Shown piece by piece: positions 16,769 through 25,935 of a DNA stretch of 64,000 nucleotides (the first letter of the stretch is position 1; the number at the start of each line of letters is the position of its first letter). The position numbers and the translations under genes are program-made. The stretch is taken from assembly GCF_004345645.1 (NCBI RefSeq), contig NZ_SLWS01000008.1:434001-498000 (forward strand). The letters are read 5' to 3'. Origin of the DNA: Actinocrispum wychmicini. Its GTDB lineage: Bacteria; Actinomycetota; Actinomycetes; Mycobacteriales; Pseudonocardiaceae. The notes beneath the pieces are model-generated. The model made no database searches. It had not been told where the DNA came from and worked only from the letters and a program-made list of their open reading frames with translations.

Positions 16769-18346
16769 TTACGAGACTGCGCTGTGCCGCGGCCGGGACT
16801 GGCGCCTACGCCACATCCACGCGCCGCCGCCGATCAGGCCGAGGGCACCAGCCGCGCCGGCGATCGCCGGACCGAAGGAGCTGTCACCCGTCACGTTCGC
16901 GCTGGGCGCGACGTTGGCCGACGTGGTCTGCGAGTTCACGGCTGAGTCGTGCGGCAGTGCCACGTAAGGGAACTTCGTGTCGAACGGAACGTCATTGGCG
17001 TCCACTTTGTCCCCGGCGGCGAGCGCGTCGACGATCTTCCCGGTCTGCGCGGCGCCTTCCAGCGCCTGCAGTTCGATGTCCACCACGTCGTCGGTGAGCC
17101 TGCGGCCGTTCGGGAAGCCCTGCAGGTCACCGTCGAGCACGCCGAGCCGTTTCGGTTGTGCGGCCGGCGCGATGGACATGTTGAGCCGCAACATCTCCGA
17201 CGGGACGAACCGCTTCGCCTGGACGTCCGCGTTGTTCAGCTGCGAGTTGAGGTCCGCCTTGATCGGTCCGCCGGCCTTGGTGGTGATGCCGGTCAGGAAG
17301 ATCTCCACCAGGTCGTTGCGCGGAGTGGCGGGCGCCTTGACGCCGTAGATCGACTCGATCAGCCTGGGCACCTCCGGGTTGGTCACCCGGTCCAGCAACG
17401 GTTTGACGGTGCCGTCCTTGTCCGGGGTCAGCCCGTTGAACGCGTCCTTCAGGTCGTTCGACGAGACCACCTCGTTGACCAGCGGGTTGCCCAACCGGGA
17501 CACCTGCACGTACGGACCCTCGGGCTTGGCCTGGCCGGGGGACAGGCGCAGGGACCGGCGTTCGGTGTCGCTCCAGACCCCGACCACCGGGTTGCGGTTG
17601 GCGTCGCCCTTCAGTGCCAGTTCCTTCTTGGGCACCTGCAGGACGATCGTGTTCACGTTGTAGCCGCGCAACGTGTCCTGGCCGACCTCCTGCAGCTTTC
17701 CGCCGTACAGGAAGTCGAACACCCGCAGTTCGAGGAAGAACGGGTCGTCGGCCGGTCCGACGTAGCTCAGGCCGCCGCCGGGGAACTTGGTGATCGCCTG
17801 GTCGCGCAGCGTGCGGAAGTCCGGCATGCTGGCCGGGCCCACATCGGACGGTGCCACCCTGCCCTTGCGCACCACGGTCTTGTTGCGGCCTTCGTAGTCC
17901 CAGACCTCCAGTTTGTAGTTCTGCCGGAACAACAGGTTCGGGTCGTCGAGCGAGGTGACGGGACCGTTGTTGTACAGGAAGGTCTTGCCGTCCCGCCGGT
18001 CGTCCGTCTCGAACGTCCACCGGTAGGTGAGGTCCGGTTTGGCGTCGCCGTCGTTGTCGAAGTTGATGTCGAAGTGCGCGTCGGTGGGCCATGGGTAGAA
18101 GTTGGGGCCGCCATTCGGCTCCTGCAGGCCGAACCAGTTGGCCACCACCGTGACCGTGTCCGGGTTGTCCGGGCTGACGAACGCGTACACGTCGGTGTTG
18201 TCCGCGCCGGGATCAGCCGCGATCAGTGGCGCCTCACGGTGGCTGGACGCGCTCGCCGAACCCGGAACGAGGCCGGTCAGTGCCGTGCCCAGCACCAGCG
18301 CGCCAGTCACCACCAGTGGCTTTGCTCTGCCACGTAAGGAATGCAT
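16769..18346 (-). CDS. Secreted, C-terminally anchored DUF4331 protein
   Basis: 525 residues with a Sec signal (about 1-33, ending ASA-SSHREAPLI). The start of the mature part, SHREAPLIAADPGADNTDVYAFVSPD, is the hallmark of DUF4331. The C-terminus has a hydrophobic helix (AIAGAAGALGLIGGGAWMW) followed by a basic tail, so it is anchored on the outer face of the membrane. DUF4331 has no settled function. Context: transcribed with a TPR protein and a nickel/cobalt transporter, which suggests a surface metal or envelope complex (inference). Confidence 0.88.
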   Translation of the reverse strand: MHSLRGRAKPLVVTGALVLGTALTGLVPGSASASSHREAPLIAADPGADNTDVYAFVSPDNPDTVTVVANWFGLQEPNGGPNFYPWPTDAHFDINFDNDGDAKPDLTYRWTFETDDRRDGKTFLYNNGPVTSLDDPNLLFRQNYKLEVWDYEGRNKTVVRKGRVAPSDVGPASMPDFRTLRDQAITKFPGGGLSYVGPADDPFFLELRVFDFLYGGKLQEVGQDTLRGYNVNTIVLQVPKKELALKGDANRNPVVGVWSDTERRSLRLSPGQAKPEGPYVQVSRLGNPLVNEVVSSNDLKDAFNGLTPDKDGTVKPLLDRVTNPEVPRLIESIYGVKAPATPRNDLVEIFLTGITTKAGGPIKADLNSQLNNADVQAKRFVPSEMLRLNMSIAPAAQPKRLGVLDGDLQGFPNGRRLTDDVVDIELQALEGAAQTGKIVDALAAGDKVDANDVPFDTKFPYVALPHDSAVNSQTTSANVAPSANVTGDSSFGPAIAGAAGALGLIGGGAWMWRRRQSRPRHSAVS

Positions 18347-18419
18347 GGTTTCCTCCCCGCGCCCGCGTCGCTGGCGGGCGCACCAGATGTTCGGCGCGCC
18401 CGGTGGGGAGGATTGGCGG

Positions 18420-19328
18420 CTATCTGAACCTGATGACCGCGACCCCGGCCAACACGAAGAACACCAACACGATCATCGTGCCGCTGTTGGATCCGGTCGA
18501 GCTGGTCACGACCTGGTCGACCAACCCGGTCAGCACGATGCCGCAACTCGCGGTGACCAGGTGCCGGCCCGCTTCGATCCGGGTGAACTGCACGGGCGCG
18601 GAGAACGTGCCGTCGGTCTGCGCGACCGCCCGGCCCACCTGATCCCGGCCGGACGTCAGGGTGACCGACGATCCCGGTACGCATCCTTTGCCGGAGGCGG
18701 AAAGTGGATCACCTGGGCCGATGCTCGGATGGTCGAGCACCAGGTCGCCGCCGGATCCGGTGGACACCGGGGTGTCCACGATGGACGAACTCGGGTCGCC
18801 GGTGGGCGGTGGCGTGTCCGTGGTGGGCGGGGTGGAGCTGGTGACCGGGGGTTTGCTCGTGGACGGCCGGCCCGTGACGGGCGGGTTCGTGACCGGTGGC
18901 TGGGACACCGACGTGGTGACTGGCGGGTCGCTGGTGACCGGTGTGGTCGGGTTGCCGGGTACCGTGAATGTCGCGCTGGCGGTTAGTTTCGTGCAGTTTC
19001 CAATAGGGACGCTCGCGGTGATCGTGTACGTGCCCGGCTTGGCCGACGCGGGCACGGTCGTGGTGACCGATCCAGTTGGCTCCGGGCCACCGGGTGACCG
19101 CGCCAGGAACGTGCCGGCCCAGGTGAAGTCGATGTACCGGCAGGCGGGCCGGAAGTCCGACCAGCCGATGGTGAACACGCTGCCCGCGGGCCCGGTGTTG
19201 GGCTTGAGGAAGATGGCGGGATGGGGCGGCTGGGCACTGGTCGTCTGGGCCGGCGCGGCGGGTGCCGCGGCCAACGCGACGGCCGCACCCGCGGCCAGGC
19301 CGGCGAGCACCCGCGACACCGTTCTCAT
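18420..19328 (-). CDS. Secreted Pro/Thr-rich cell-surface protein
   Basis: 302 residues from ATG 19328 (GAGG upstream). A Sec signal of about 27 residues ends in APA-QTT. Two Ig-like beta domains (about 35-125 and 205-275) flank a linker of about 60 residues made of Pro, Thr and Ser, as in wall-spanning proteins. A C-terminal helix (GTMIVLVFFVLAGVAVI) anchors it. No enzyme motif is seen. It is first in the operon leading to DUF4331, TPR and NicO genes; the gap of 73 bp holds no clear terminator. Confidence 0.75.
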   Translation of the reverse strand: MRTVSRVLAGLAAGAAVALAAAPAAPAQTTSAQPPHPAIFLKPNTGPAGSVFTIGWSDFRPACRYIDFTWAGTFLARSPGGPEPTGSVTTTVPASAKPGTYTITASVPIGNCTKLTASATFTVPGNPTTPVTSDPPVTTSVSQPPVTNPPVTGRPSTSKPPVTSSTPPTTDTPPPTGDPSSSIVDTPVSTGSGGDLVLDHPSIGPGDPLSASGKGCVPGSSVTLTSGRDQVGRAVAQTDGTFSAPVQFTRIEAGRHLVTASCGIVLTGLVDQVVTSSTGSNSGTMIVLVFFVLAGVAVIRFR

Positions 19329-19418
19329 GGTTACCTCAATCGCCGTGTTACGGGAGACCCTAACTCGCACGTTGTAGCATCCCCTACCAGTCATCTCACT
19401 CGACCACACGGGATACCC

Positions 19419-20222
19419 ATGAGACGCGTGATTGCGGCGATGGTTGCGCTCGCGGCTTGTGCCGTGATGTCCGTCGGTTCGCCGGCGGCGGCCAGCGACA
19501 TGTTGCAGATCTCGGTGAGCCTCAACGGCACCAGCGCCGACGGAAACACCGTCACGATCGACCCGGGGAAGCCGGCCGAGCTGACCGTGGTCGCGACCAA
19601 CGACTCCAGTGGCGTCGTCCGGGTGCGCAGCGTGCGGGTGACTGGTGTGGCGTTGGCGCTCACCTTCTTCTCCTATGACACGACAATGCCGTTCGACGTG
19701 CCCGCGCACAGCAAGGTGACCCGGACCCTCGTGCTGGACTTCGGCGACCTCGGCGGGCAGGCGATCGGCCTGCTGCCGACCACGGTCGAAGTCGTCGGCG
19801 GGCAACGGGACGTGCTCGCCAGCACGGATACGGTCAGCGATGTACGCGGTACATTGTGGTCTGTATACGGTATGTTCGGCCTGGCGCTGCTCGTCCTCAC
19901 AGTTCTCGCGTGGCTCACGGCGTTCATCGCCATGGCCCGGCATCGGCTGTCACCGAACCGGTGGCGACGGGCGCTGCGCTTCCTGTCGGCCGGTGTCGGG
20001 ACCGGACTCGTCGCGGTCATCACGTTGTCCGTGCTGCGGCTCGTGCCGCCCGCGCCTGCCATCGAGATCCCGGTCGTGCTCGGCGCCGCGGCCATCGGCC
20101 TGCTGCTCGGCTACCTGACACCGCATCCCGCGCCGCCGCCACCGCCGTCCACAAGGGATGATGATCCCACGATTGCCATGCACACCCAGCGGTTCGACCA
20201 CACCACCCAGGAATTCGCGTGA
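19419..20222 (+). CDS. Exported two-helix membrane protein upstream of a Ser/Thr kinase
   Basis: 267 residues. A signal peptide (about 1-25) leads into an Ig-like outer domain (about 27-145), then two transmembrane helices (MFGLALLVLTVLAWLTAFIAM and GLVAVITLSVLRLV) plus a third hydrophobic stretch, and a cytosolic Pro-rich tail. I recognise no named family. The stop overlaps the kinase start (GTGA), so it probably works with the kinase, perhaps as its extracellular sensor. Confidence 0.7.
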   Translation: MRRVIAAMVALAACAVMSVGSPAAASDMLQISVSLNGTSADGNTVTIDPGKPAELTVVATNDSSGVVRVRSVRVTGVALALTFFSYDTTMPFDVPAHSKVTRTLVLDFGDLGGQAIGLLPTTVEVVGGQRDVLASTDTVSDVRGTLWSVYGMFGLALLVLTVLAWLTAFIAMARHRLSPNRWRRALRFLSAGVGTGLVAVITLSVLRLVPPAPAIEIPVVLGAAAIGLLLGYLTPHPAPPPPPSTRDDDPTIAMHTQRFDHTTQEFA

Positions 20223-21913
20223 CCGCGCCGCTGAGCATGGTCAACGCCCTGCCGCAGTACGCGATCGGGGACAAGATCGGCGAAGGCGGCATGGGCGTGG
20301 TGTTCGCGGGAGTTCACCGCTCGTTGGGCCGGCACGTTGCTATCAAACAGTTGCCGCATGAGGTCTCGGACCGGGCTGAAGCGAGCAGCAAGTTCGACCG
20401 CGAGGCACGGGTGCTGGCGAGCTTGGACCACCCGCACATCGTGCCGGTCTACGACTATGTGCAGAACCTGCTGGTGATGGAGAAGCTTGACGGCGGGACC
20501 GTGTCCGACAGGTTTCATGCCGGCCGGATCAATCCCGAACAGGCGTGCGCGATCACCCTCGCGATGCTCGCCGGCCTGCACGCCGCCCATCTCGCCGGCG
20601 TGCTCCATCTGGACGTCAAACCGAAAAACCTGCTGTTCAACAGCAACGGCGTGGTGAAAGTTGCGGACTTCGGCATCGCGCGCGTGATAAGTGAAGGCGC
20701 CACCCTGGTCACGCACAGCGGCGAAGTGGTTGGCACACCGGCGTATATCGCGCCCGAGCAGGCGTCGGGCTCGGCGCTGGGCCCGGCCGCCGACGTCTAC
20801 TCGGCCGGTACGGTCCTTTACGAACTGCTGAGCGGGGAGATCCCGTTCGACCGGACCCGCGGCGGGCTGGCGTTGATGCGGCAGCACATGTTCGCCGACC
20901 CCAAGCCGATCCAGCGGGTGCCCGAGCTGCTCGCGTCGGTGGTGATGCGCGGTGTGGCCCGCGAGCAGCACGACCGGTATCGCGAGGCGGAGTCGTTCGC
21001 GGTCGACCTCGCCACGGCCGCGACGACCGTGTTCGGGCAGGGATGGCTGGAACGATCCGGAATCCCGGTGCTGCACCTGACTCCTCGCGTGCTGTCCGCG
21101 TTGAGCGGGACGACCGCGCCCGGCACGTACCGCGACGGCGCCACCGTGGTCACGCCGAAGCCGCCGGCCGCCGACCCGACGTTGGTCGGCCGGCCCCGGC
21201 CGGTCACGGTTCGGCGACGCCCGCTGATCCCCGGGCTGGTCGCGGGGGTGGCGTTGGTTGCCGTGTTCGTGGTCGCCTTCCTGTCGCCGGCCGTGCTGCC
21301 GCATTCGTTCGTGACTCCGGTGTCTGTCGCGGGAGCGCCGGCCACCGGCCCGGCCACCGTCGATCTCAGCAAACCGCTGGAGGTCACTGGCAGAGGCTCA
21401 GTGGAGGGGCCGGTCGAAGTGAGCCTGGCGGGCGCGTCGGTGCCGTTGAGTTCCGCCACCCGCGCCGCGAATCCGGGTGGAGGTGGGAGTTTCAGCGCGC
21501 AGGTGGAGATGCCGGCCATCACGCGGTGGATCGTCGGCGGGGCCGTCACCGGGTCGGTCAGCTGGACCGAGGTGGACGGTTCGCGGGTGGTGCAGGACTT
21601 CACGTTGGTGACACAGCAGCACCCACTGGCGAGCGCGATGGGCACAGGGAGCCTGTTGCTGGCGTTGTTCGCGTTGGCGTACTTGGAATCCACCATGCGA
21701 ACGTTGCGTCGGGGCTACCGGCGGCCGGCGGCGCGGTACACCTCGTCGATCCTCGGCGCGCTGTTCGGGCTGGCGGCGTGGCTGTTCGTCTCGGTGATGG
21801 CCGTACACGAGCCGTCGCTCTGGTACGGGATCGGATGTGCTGTGGCCGGGGCGGTCGGCGCGTCGTTCGCGATCGCCGCTACCGAGCGACGCGCAGCGCT
21901 TCGGACAGACTGA
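20219..21913 (+). CDS. Membrane Ser/Thr protein kinase (PknB-type, non-RD)
   Basis: 564 residues, GTG start. The kinase domain covers about 14-280: glycine loop IGEGGMGVVF, catalytic Lys43, DFG at 150-152 and APEQ. The catalytic loop reads HLDVKPKN (130-137), so Arg of HRD is Leu: a non-RD kinase that should not need activation-loop phosphorylation. After a linker come a transmembrane helix (LVAGVALVAVFVVAFL), an outer beta domain (about 385-470) and three further helices. The 3' end overlaps the convergent gene by 35 bp. Confidence 0.9.
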   Translation: MTAPLSMVNALPQYAIGDKIGEGGMGVVFAGVHRSLGRHVAIKQLPHEVSDRAEASSKFDREARVLASLDHPHIVPVYDYVQNLLVMEKLDGGTVSDRFHAGRINPEQACAITLAMLAGLHAAHLAGVLHLDVKPKNLLFNSNGVVKVADFGIARVISEGATLVTHSGEVVGTPAYIAPEQASGSALGPAADVYSAGTVLYELLSGEIPFDRTRGGLALMRQHMFADPKPIQRVPELLASVVMRGVAREQHDRYREAESFAVDLATAATTVFGQGWLERSGIPVLHLTPRVLSALSGTTAPGTYRDGATVVTPKPPAADPTLVGRPRPVTVRRRPLIPGLVAGVALVAVFVVAFLSPAVLPHSFVTPVSVAGAPATGPATVDLSKPLEVTGRGSVEGPVEVSLAGASVPLSSATRAANPGGGGSFSAQVEMPAITRWIVGGAVTGSVSWTEVDGSRVVQDFTLVTQQHPLASAMGTGSLLLALFALAYLESTMRTLRRGYRRPAARYTSSILGALFGLAAWLFVSVMAVHEPSLWYGIGCAVAGAVGASFAIAATERRAALRTD

Positions 21914-22976
21914 TCAGCTGCTCCACGTCGGCGTCCAGACCGTCCCGCTCGGGAATCGCCACCGGGACCGCCTGCTGGGAGGCCTGTTCGTGGTCCGTCC
22001 TCAGCGCGGTCTTCAGCGCCACCGCGAGTTCCTCGTCACCGTCGAGATACGGGCTGATCCGCACGAGACCGTCCCGGCATTCAATCACCCGCCGGTAGTA
22101 GCGGCGGTGTACACCGCCCACGCCGGGAACGCGATGCAGTGCGTCCTCAGGGAATCTGGCGTTCAAGTGTGTCCACAGTGGACCAAGCCGCTGGTAGGAC
22201 CGGAGGTGGTGCCGCCAGACGCGGAACGCGGCCAGTTGGGTCATCGCGGCCGGGAACGTCACCCCGATCAGGCACAGCACGATGCCGGGCAGCAGGAACA
22301 ACACCGCGCCGTAGAAGCCCAGTGTGGTCTCGGCGGACCCGTCCAGGGACGGCGCGGCGTCGCCGCCGTTCCACCGGATGACGATCGCCGGGACGAAGAA
22401 ACAGTCCGCGATCACGATGCCGGCCAGGCCGACCGACGCGATCCGCAGGCCGAGAGCGAGGCGGCGATGCGCCGTGCGGGCGAACCGCAGGGCCCAGATG
22501 CCGGTGGCGGCGAACCCGAACGCCATATAGACGTCGGCTGTTATCCAGAATGCGGCGACGCTCGTGACGGTGTATTCCTTGGTGCGCACGCCGTCCGGGA
22601 TCAACGTCGTCGTGACGGTCAGGATCGTGACCGCGACCGCGAGCGGGACCAGGAACAGCCATGTCCGCCGCCACGCCTGTTTTGCCGGCAATGCGGAGAA
22701 CAGGAAGAAGGAGATCAGGCAGTTCACCCCGAGCAGCAACACTCCATACTGGACCAGACGGGAAACCGCCGGCGGTATACCAAGAATCACGGTGTTGTGG
22801 TCCGCGGCGAGTCCCAACGGGAACGCCAGCGCCCAGCACCCCACCAAGCCGGTCATCGCCCACAGGGGCAGGTTGTCGGGCGTTTGTCGTAACCGGGCGG
22901 CCATCCACAGCAGCACAAGCAAAGATCCGATTCCATATGCCACCAGCAGCGGGGTCACGGTTGCACCGTACAGCAC
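21879..22976 (-). CDS. MAB_1171c-type integral membrane protein
   Basis: 365 residues from GTG 22976. Seven or so hydrophobic helices (LLVAYGIGSLLVLLWMA, LWAMTGLVGCWALAFPLG, and so on) lead to a soluble tail with LRSYQRLGPLWTHLNARFPE and YRRVIECRDGLVRISPYL, the diagnostic C-terminal block of the MAB_1171c family of putative transporters in actinobacteria. In many genomes these sit beside XRE regulators or secondary-metabolite genes. The function is unknown. It is divergent from the 22986 gene with only 9 bp between starts. Confidence 0.75.
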   Translation of the reverse strand: MLYGATVTPLLVAYGIGSLLVLLWMAARLRQTPDNLPLWAMTGLVGCWALAFPLGLAADHNTVILGIPPAVSRLVQYGVLLLGVNCLISFFLFSALPAKQAWRRTWLFLVPLAVAVTILTVTTTLIPDGVRTKEYTVTSVAAFWITADVYMAFGFAATGIWALRFARTAHRRLALGLRIASVGLAGIVIADCFFVPAIVIRWNGGDAAPSLDGSAETTLGFYGAVLFLLPGIVLCLIGVTFPAAMTQLAAFRVWRHHLRSYQRLGPLWTHLNARFPEDALHRVPGVGGVHRRYYRRVIECRDGLVRISPYLDGDEELAVALKTALRTDHEQASQQAVPVAIPERDGLDADVEQLISLSEALRVAR

Positions 22977-22985
22977 AATAGGACC

Positions 22986-23618
22986 ATGAACGGGCGGGCG
23001 TTTCTGGAGAAGGTGGCCAAGGAGCAGCTTGCCGGCGGGAAGGGAATGGTCAACCGCTGGGAGATCCAGGGCATCGCCCGCGGCCTGGTCGCCGCCGGCG
23101 TGCTCGACCAGCAGGACGCCGACCAGGTGATGACCTGGCTGCGGACCAAGATGACCGAGGCCGGCATGCTCAAGGTCGTCACGCTCGGTGGCCAGGGCAC
23201 GGTCTCCACGAGCATGCCCGTCGCCCGGGTCCCGGCCGGCGCGGTCGCCGAACGTCCGCCGCTGCCGGTGCTGAAGCGGGTGGTGTCGCTGGCCGGCAGG
23301 TCGTTCACGATCGCCGACAAGACACTGCACCTGGTGAGCCTGGAGGTCTGGTCCACCATGCTCGTCGTGCGCACCGCCCGCACCTACGACGAGGACGACC
23401 AGCCGAAGTACCTGGACGCCCGGCTGCGCTGGCGCGGCTGGGACGACCAGGGCACCGAGTACCGCAGCAACAGCAGCACCGGATCGCTGTGGCCGCAGCT
23501 CATCGTCGACAACCGGATGTACGAGCCCGGTCCGCCGGACGACGCCCGGATCTTCACCGTGGTGGCCGAACATCCGACCGCGCAGGCGGTCGTCGAACTT
23601 CCTCTCACATCCGACTGA
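22986..23618 (+). CDS. Hypothetical soluble protein (210 aa)
   Basis: No signal peptide or membrane helix. The first 70 residues look helical (FLEKVAKEQLAGGKGMVNRWEIQGIARGLV...DADQVMTWLRTKM), like a small helical or winged-helix domain; residues 100-205 look beta-rich (WSTMLVVRTARTYDEDDQPKYLDARLRWRGWDDQGTEY). I recognise no family. It is divergently arranged with the MAB_1171c gene and could be a partner. Confidence 0.65.
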   Translation: MNGRAFLEKVAKEQLAGGKGMVNRWEIQGIARGLVAAGVLDQQDADQVMTWLRTKMTEAGMLKVVTLGGQGTVSTSMPVARVPAGAVAERPPLPVLKRVVSLAGRSFTIADKTLHLVSLEVWSTMLVVRTARTYDEDDQPKYLDARLRWRGWDDQGTEYRSNSSTGSLWPQLIVDNRMYEPGPPDDARIFTVVAEHPTAQAVVELPLTSD

Positions 23619-23683
23619 ACCGCCCGGAGAGGGGGCGCGTAGTAGTACGCGTTCGCATTTCTCCGCATTGAGGGGCGGGTTCA

Positions 23684-24052
23684 ATGGTGATAATGCGACT
23701 CGGCCTTGTCGTCGGCGCGGGACTTTTGCTGTTCTCGCCGAATGTTCTCGCCGCGACGGACACCACTCCGCCGTCGGCACCGCAGAACTTTCGGCAGATC
23801 GGTTCTTTCGCCGGAAGACAGGTACTCGGATGGGACGCGTCCACCGACAACTCGGGCAGTATCAACCACTACTCGGTCCTGGTGAACGGATCCCAAGCGT
23901 ACCGGCCGCGAACGACGTCGGTGAACGTCGACGATCTGGTGCGGTACTGCCACGCCTTACCTGGCCGTACCTACACCATCGCGGTTCAGGCCGTTGACCC
24001 GTCTGGGAACCATTCGGCGTCGAGTGCGCCGTTGCAGGTGATGGTGTCCTAG
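23684..24052 (+). CDS. Secreted single fibronectin type III domain protein
   Basis: 122 residues. A signal peptide of about 24 residues (ending VLAATD) precedes one FnIII domain: TTPPSAPQNFRQIGS, VLGWDASTDNSGSINHYSVLVNG, YTIAVQAVDPSGNHSASS. Such domains usually accompany a carbohydrate-active enzyme, but no catalytic part is present on either side, so it is either a small binding protein or the leftover of a larger gene. The start with GAGGGG 8 bases upstream was chosen; ATG 23693 is also possible. Confidence 0.8.
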   Translation: MVIMRLGLVVGAGLLLFSPNVLAATDTTPPSAPQNFRQIGSFAGRQVLGWDASTDNSGSINHYSVLVNGSQAYRPRTTSVNVDDLVRYCHALPGRTYTIAVQAVDPSGNHSASSAPLQVMVS

Positions 24053-24059
24053 GGGCGGT

Positions 24060-24143
24060 GAGCGCTGCCGTCGTGCCTCTCAGGAAGAGCCCAGCGGTCG
24101 TGGTGGCCGGGCTCTGCAGGGTGGGTGGCCGGCGGCAGCGCTC
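24060..24143. repeat. Nested inverted repeats between FnIII and GNAT genes
   Basis: An outer perfect 11-bp pair (24060-24070 with 24133-24143) encloses an inner 7-bp pair AGAGCCC/GGGCTCT (24086-24092 with 24109-24115). It starts 8 bp after the FnIII stop. It could be a terminator or another structured RNA; there is no T-tract. Confidence 0.55.
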
Positions 24144-24276
24144 TCGTCAAATCCCACGTCGGGCGCTTCTGTTTGAACCGACGAAAAGAACTGTGCCAGG
24201 CGGTGCCACGACTCAAGTCGGAAGAAATTTCGCAGATCGTGGAAACTGTCGGATTCATGTCAACTAAGTTGGGCAC

Positions 24277-24870
24277 GTGAGCGAGATCAGAGTGGCCCGG
24301 CCGGATGACACCGACGCACTGTACAAGGTCTGTCTCGAGACGGCTGACGACGGCGGCGACGGCACTGAACTGTTCGACGATCCGCAGCTCGTCGGCCATA
24401 TTTTCGCGGCGCCTTACCCGATTTTCGAGCCGTCCCTCGCGTTCGTCGCAGAAGATGGGGCCGGGGTCGGCGGCTACATCATCGGCGCCCTGGACACCCT
24501 GGCTTTCGGCGAGACGCTGGAACGTGAGTGGTGGCCGAAGTTGCGCGCCCGGTACCCGCTGGACGGCGAGTACGGCGAGCACGACCGGCGGATGGTTGAC
24601 CTCATCCACAACCCGCCGCCACCGCCGGACGTGGCGTACCCGGGCCACCCGTCCCACCTGCACATCGACATCGTCGCCCGGATGCAGGGCGAAGGACTCG
24701 GCGTCCGGTTCATGGACACGATGTTCGCCGCGCTGCGGGCCCATGGCTCGCCAGGCGTGCACCTGGGGGTCTGGGCCCGCAACACCCGGGCGATCGGCTT
24801 CTACCGCCATCTCGGCCTGACCGAACTGACCGCGACGGACGACTTCATCATCTTCGGCGCGCGGTTCTAG
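24277..24870 (+). CDS. GNAT-family N-acetyltransferase
   Basis: 197 residues, GTG start. The GNAT core is visible: EIRVARPDDTDALYKVC at the start, SLAFVAEDGAGVGGYIIGAL (beta 4), HIDIVARMQGEGLGVRFMDTMFAAL (motif A acetyl-CoA loop, with QGEGLG) and GVHLGVWARNTRAIGFYRHLGL (motif B). The acceptor is unknown. It resembles O-GlcNAcase-associated or GCN5-like acetyltransferases of about 200 residues. The stop overlaps that of panE by 4 bp. Confidence 0.88.
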   Translation: MSEIRVARPDDTDALYKVCLETADDGGDGTELFDDPQLVGHIFAAPYPIFEPSLAFVAEDGAGVGGYIIGALDTLAFGETLEREWWPKLRARYPLDGEYGEHDRRMVDLIHNPPPPPDVAYPGHPSHLHIDIVARMQGEGLGVRFMDTMFAALRAHGSPGVHLGVWARNTRAIGFYRHLGLTELTATDDFIIFGARF

Positions 24871-25838
24871 CCCCTGCGCGTCTCGTTGAGGAGATCGGCC
24901 ACGGCGGCGATCGCGCGCAGGGTGGGCACGTCGGCGCCGGTCAGGTCGGCCAGTTCGACCACCGCGTTGGTGATCACGTCCAGTTCCAGCGGCTTGCCCT
25001 TCTCCAGGTCCTGCAGGGTGGACGTCCTGTGGTCGCCGATCCGTTCCGCGCCGGCCAGCCTGCGCTCGATCGAGATCTCCGGGCGGGACCCCACCCGGGC
25101 GGCGACCTCCAGGGTCTCGCGCATCATCCGCGTCACCAACTGGCGGGCGGCGTGGTGTTCGCAGATCGCGGCCATGGTGGCCCGGGACAGCGCGCTGATC
25201 GGGTTGAACGCGATGTTGCCCATCAGCTTGATCCAGATGTCGTCGCGCAGGTCCGGCTCGACCGGGCACTTGAGGCCGCCGGCCACCATGGCGTCGGCGA
25301 ACTCCCGGCACCGCGCCGACACGGACCGGTCCGGTTCGCCGATGGAGAAGCGGGTGCCCTCCAGGTGCCGGATCACTCCGGGCTGTTCGATCTCGGTCGC
25401 CGCGTAGACCACGCAGCCGACGGCACGTTCGACGGGCAGCGCCCGGCTGACCGCGCCGTCCGGGTCCACGCTCTCGATCCGGTGGTCCGCCCACGGTCCG
25501 GGCAGGCCGTGGAAGTACCAGTACGGGATGCCGTTCTGGGCCGTGATGAGCGTGGTCGTCTCGTGCAGCAACGGCTGGACCATCGGTCCGGCCGTGGCGT
25601 ACTGGTTGGCTTTGAGTCCGAGGAAGACGTGGTCGACCGGGCCCACTTCCTCCGGGTCGTCGGTTGCGTACGGGCGCACCTCGAAGTCCCCGCGGGGACT
25701 GAGCACCCTGAGTCCCGACGCCTTGATCGCCCGCAGATGGGGTCCGCGGGCGATCAGGGAGACCTCGACTCCAGCTCGGTGGAGCCCGGCTCCGACATAC
25801 GCGCCGATGGCACCGGCGCCAAGAACAGCGACTCTCAC
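24867..25838 (-). CDS. PanE/ApbA-family reductase; candidate oxalyl-CoA reductase
   Basis: 323 residues: Rossmann NADP site GAGAIGAYVGAG, then the family Lys/Asn residues in GLKANQY, QNGIPYW and KLMGNIAFNPISAL. By family it is a ketopantoate reductase, which reduces 2-dehydropantoate to pantoate. No pantothenate genes are near. Instead it is divergent from the selB-like gene and close to frc, and shares a promoter word with them. In Methylobacterium a PanE-family protein (PanE2) reduces oxalyl-CoA to glyoxylate, so that role is proposed here from context. Confidence 0.8.
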   Translation of the reverse strand: MRVAVLGAGAIGAYVGAGLHRAGVEVSLIARGPHLRAIKASGLRVLSPRGDFEVRPYATDDPEEVGPVDHVFLGLKANQYATAGPMVQPLLHETTTLITAQNGIPYWYFHGLPGPWADHRIESVDPDGAVSRALPVERAVGCVVYAATEIEQPGVIRHLEGTRFSIGEPDRSVSARCREFADAMVAGGLKCPVEPDLRDDIWIKLMGNIAFNPISALSRATMAAICEHHAARQLVTRMMRETLEVAARVGSRPEISIERRLAGAERIGDHRTSTLQDLEKGKPLELDVITNAVVELADLTGADVPTLRAIAAVADLLNETRRG

Positions 25839-25865
25839 AGGCGGCTCCGTTCTTGCGTCGATAGT

Positions 25866-25878
25866 GTATTCAGTATAC
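25866..25878. promoter_or_regulatory. Shared island word, copy 1 (panE/selB divergent promoter)
   Basis: GTATTCAGTATAC lies in the 97-bp gap between divergent panE and the selB-like gene, in an AT-rich block. It matches the words at 27907, 42894 and 46593. See the regulon finding for limits. Confidence 0.5.
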
Positions 25879-25935
25879 TGTTTACGTATCTTCGGTCAAC
25901 GGCGTCGAGGAGTGCCCGGTGGGTAGGCGAGAGCG

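Noticed and set aside
22977..23780. Upstream extension of the MAB_1171c frame
   Set aside because: It is antisense to the 22986-23618 gene and lacks family similarity; GTG 22976 gives the expected length.
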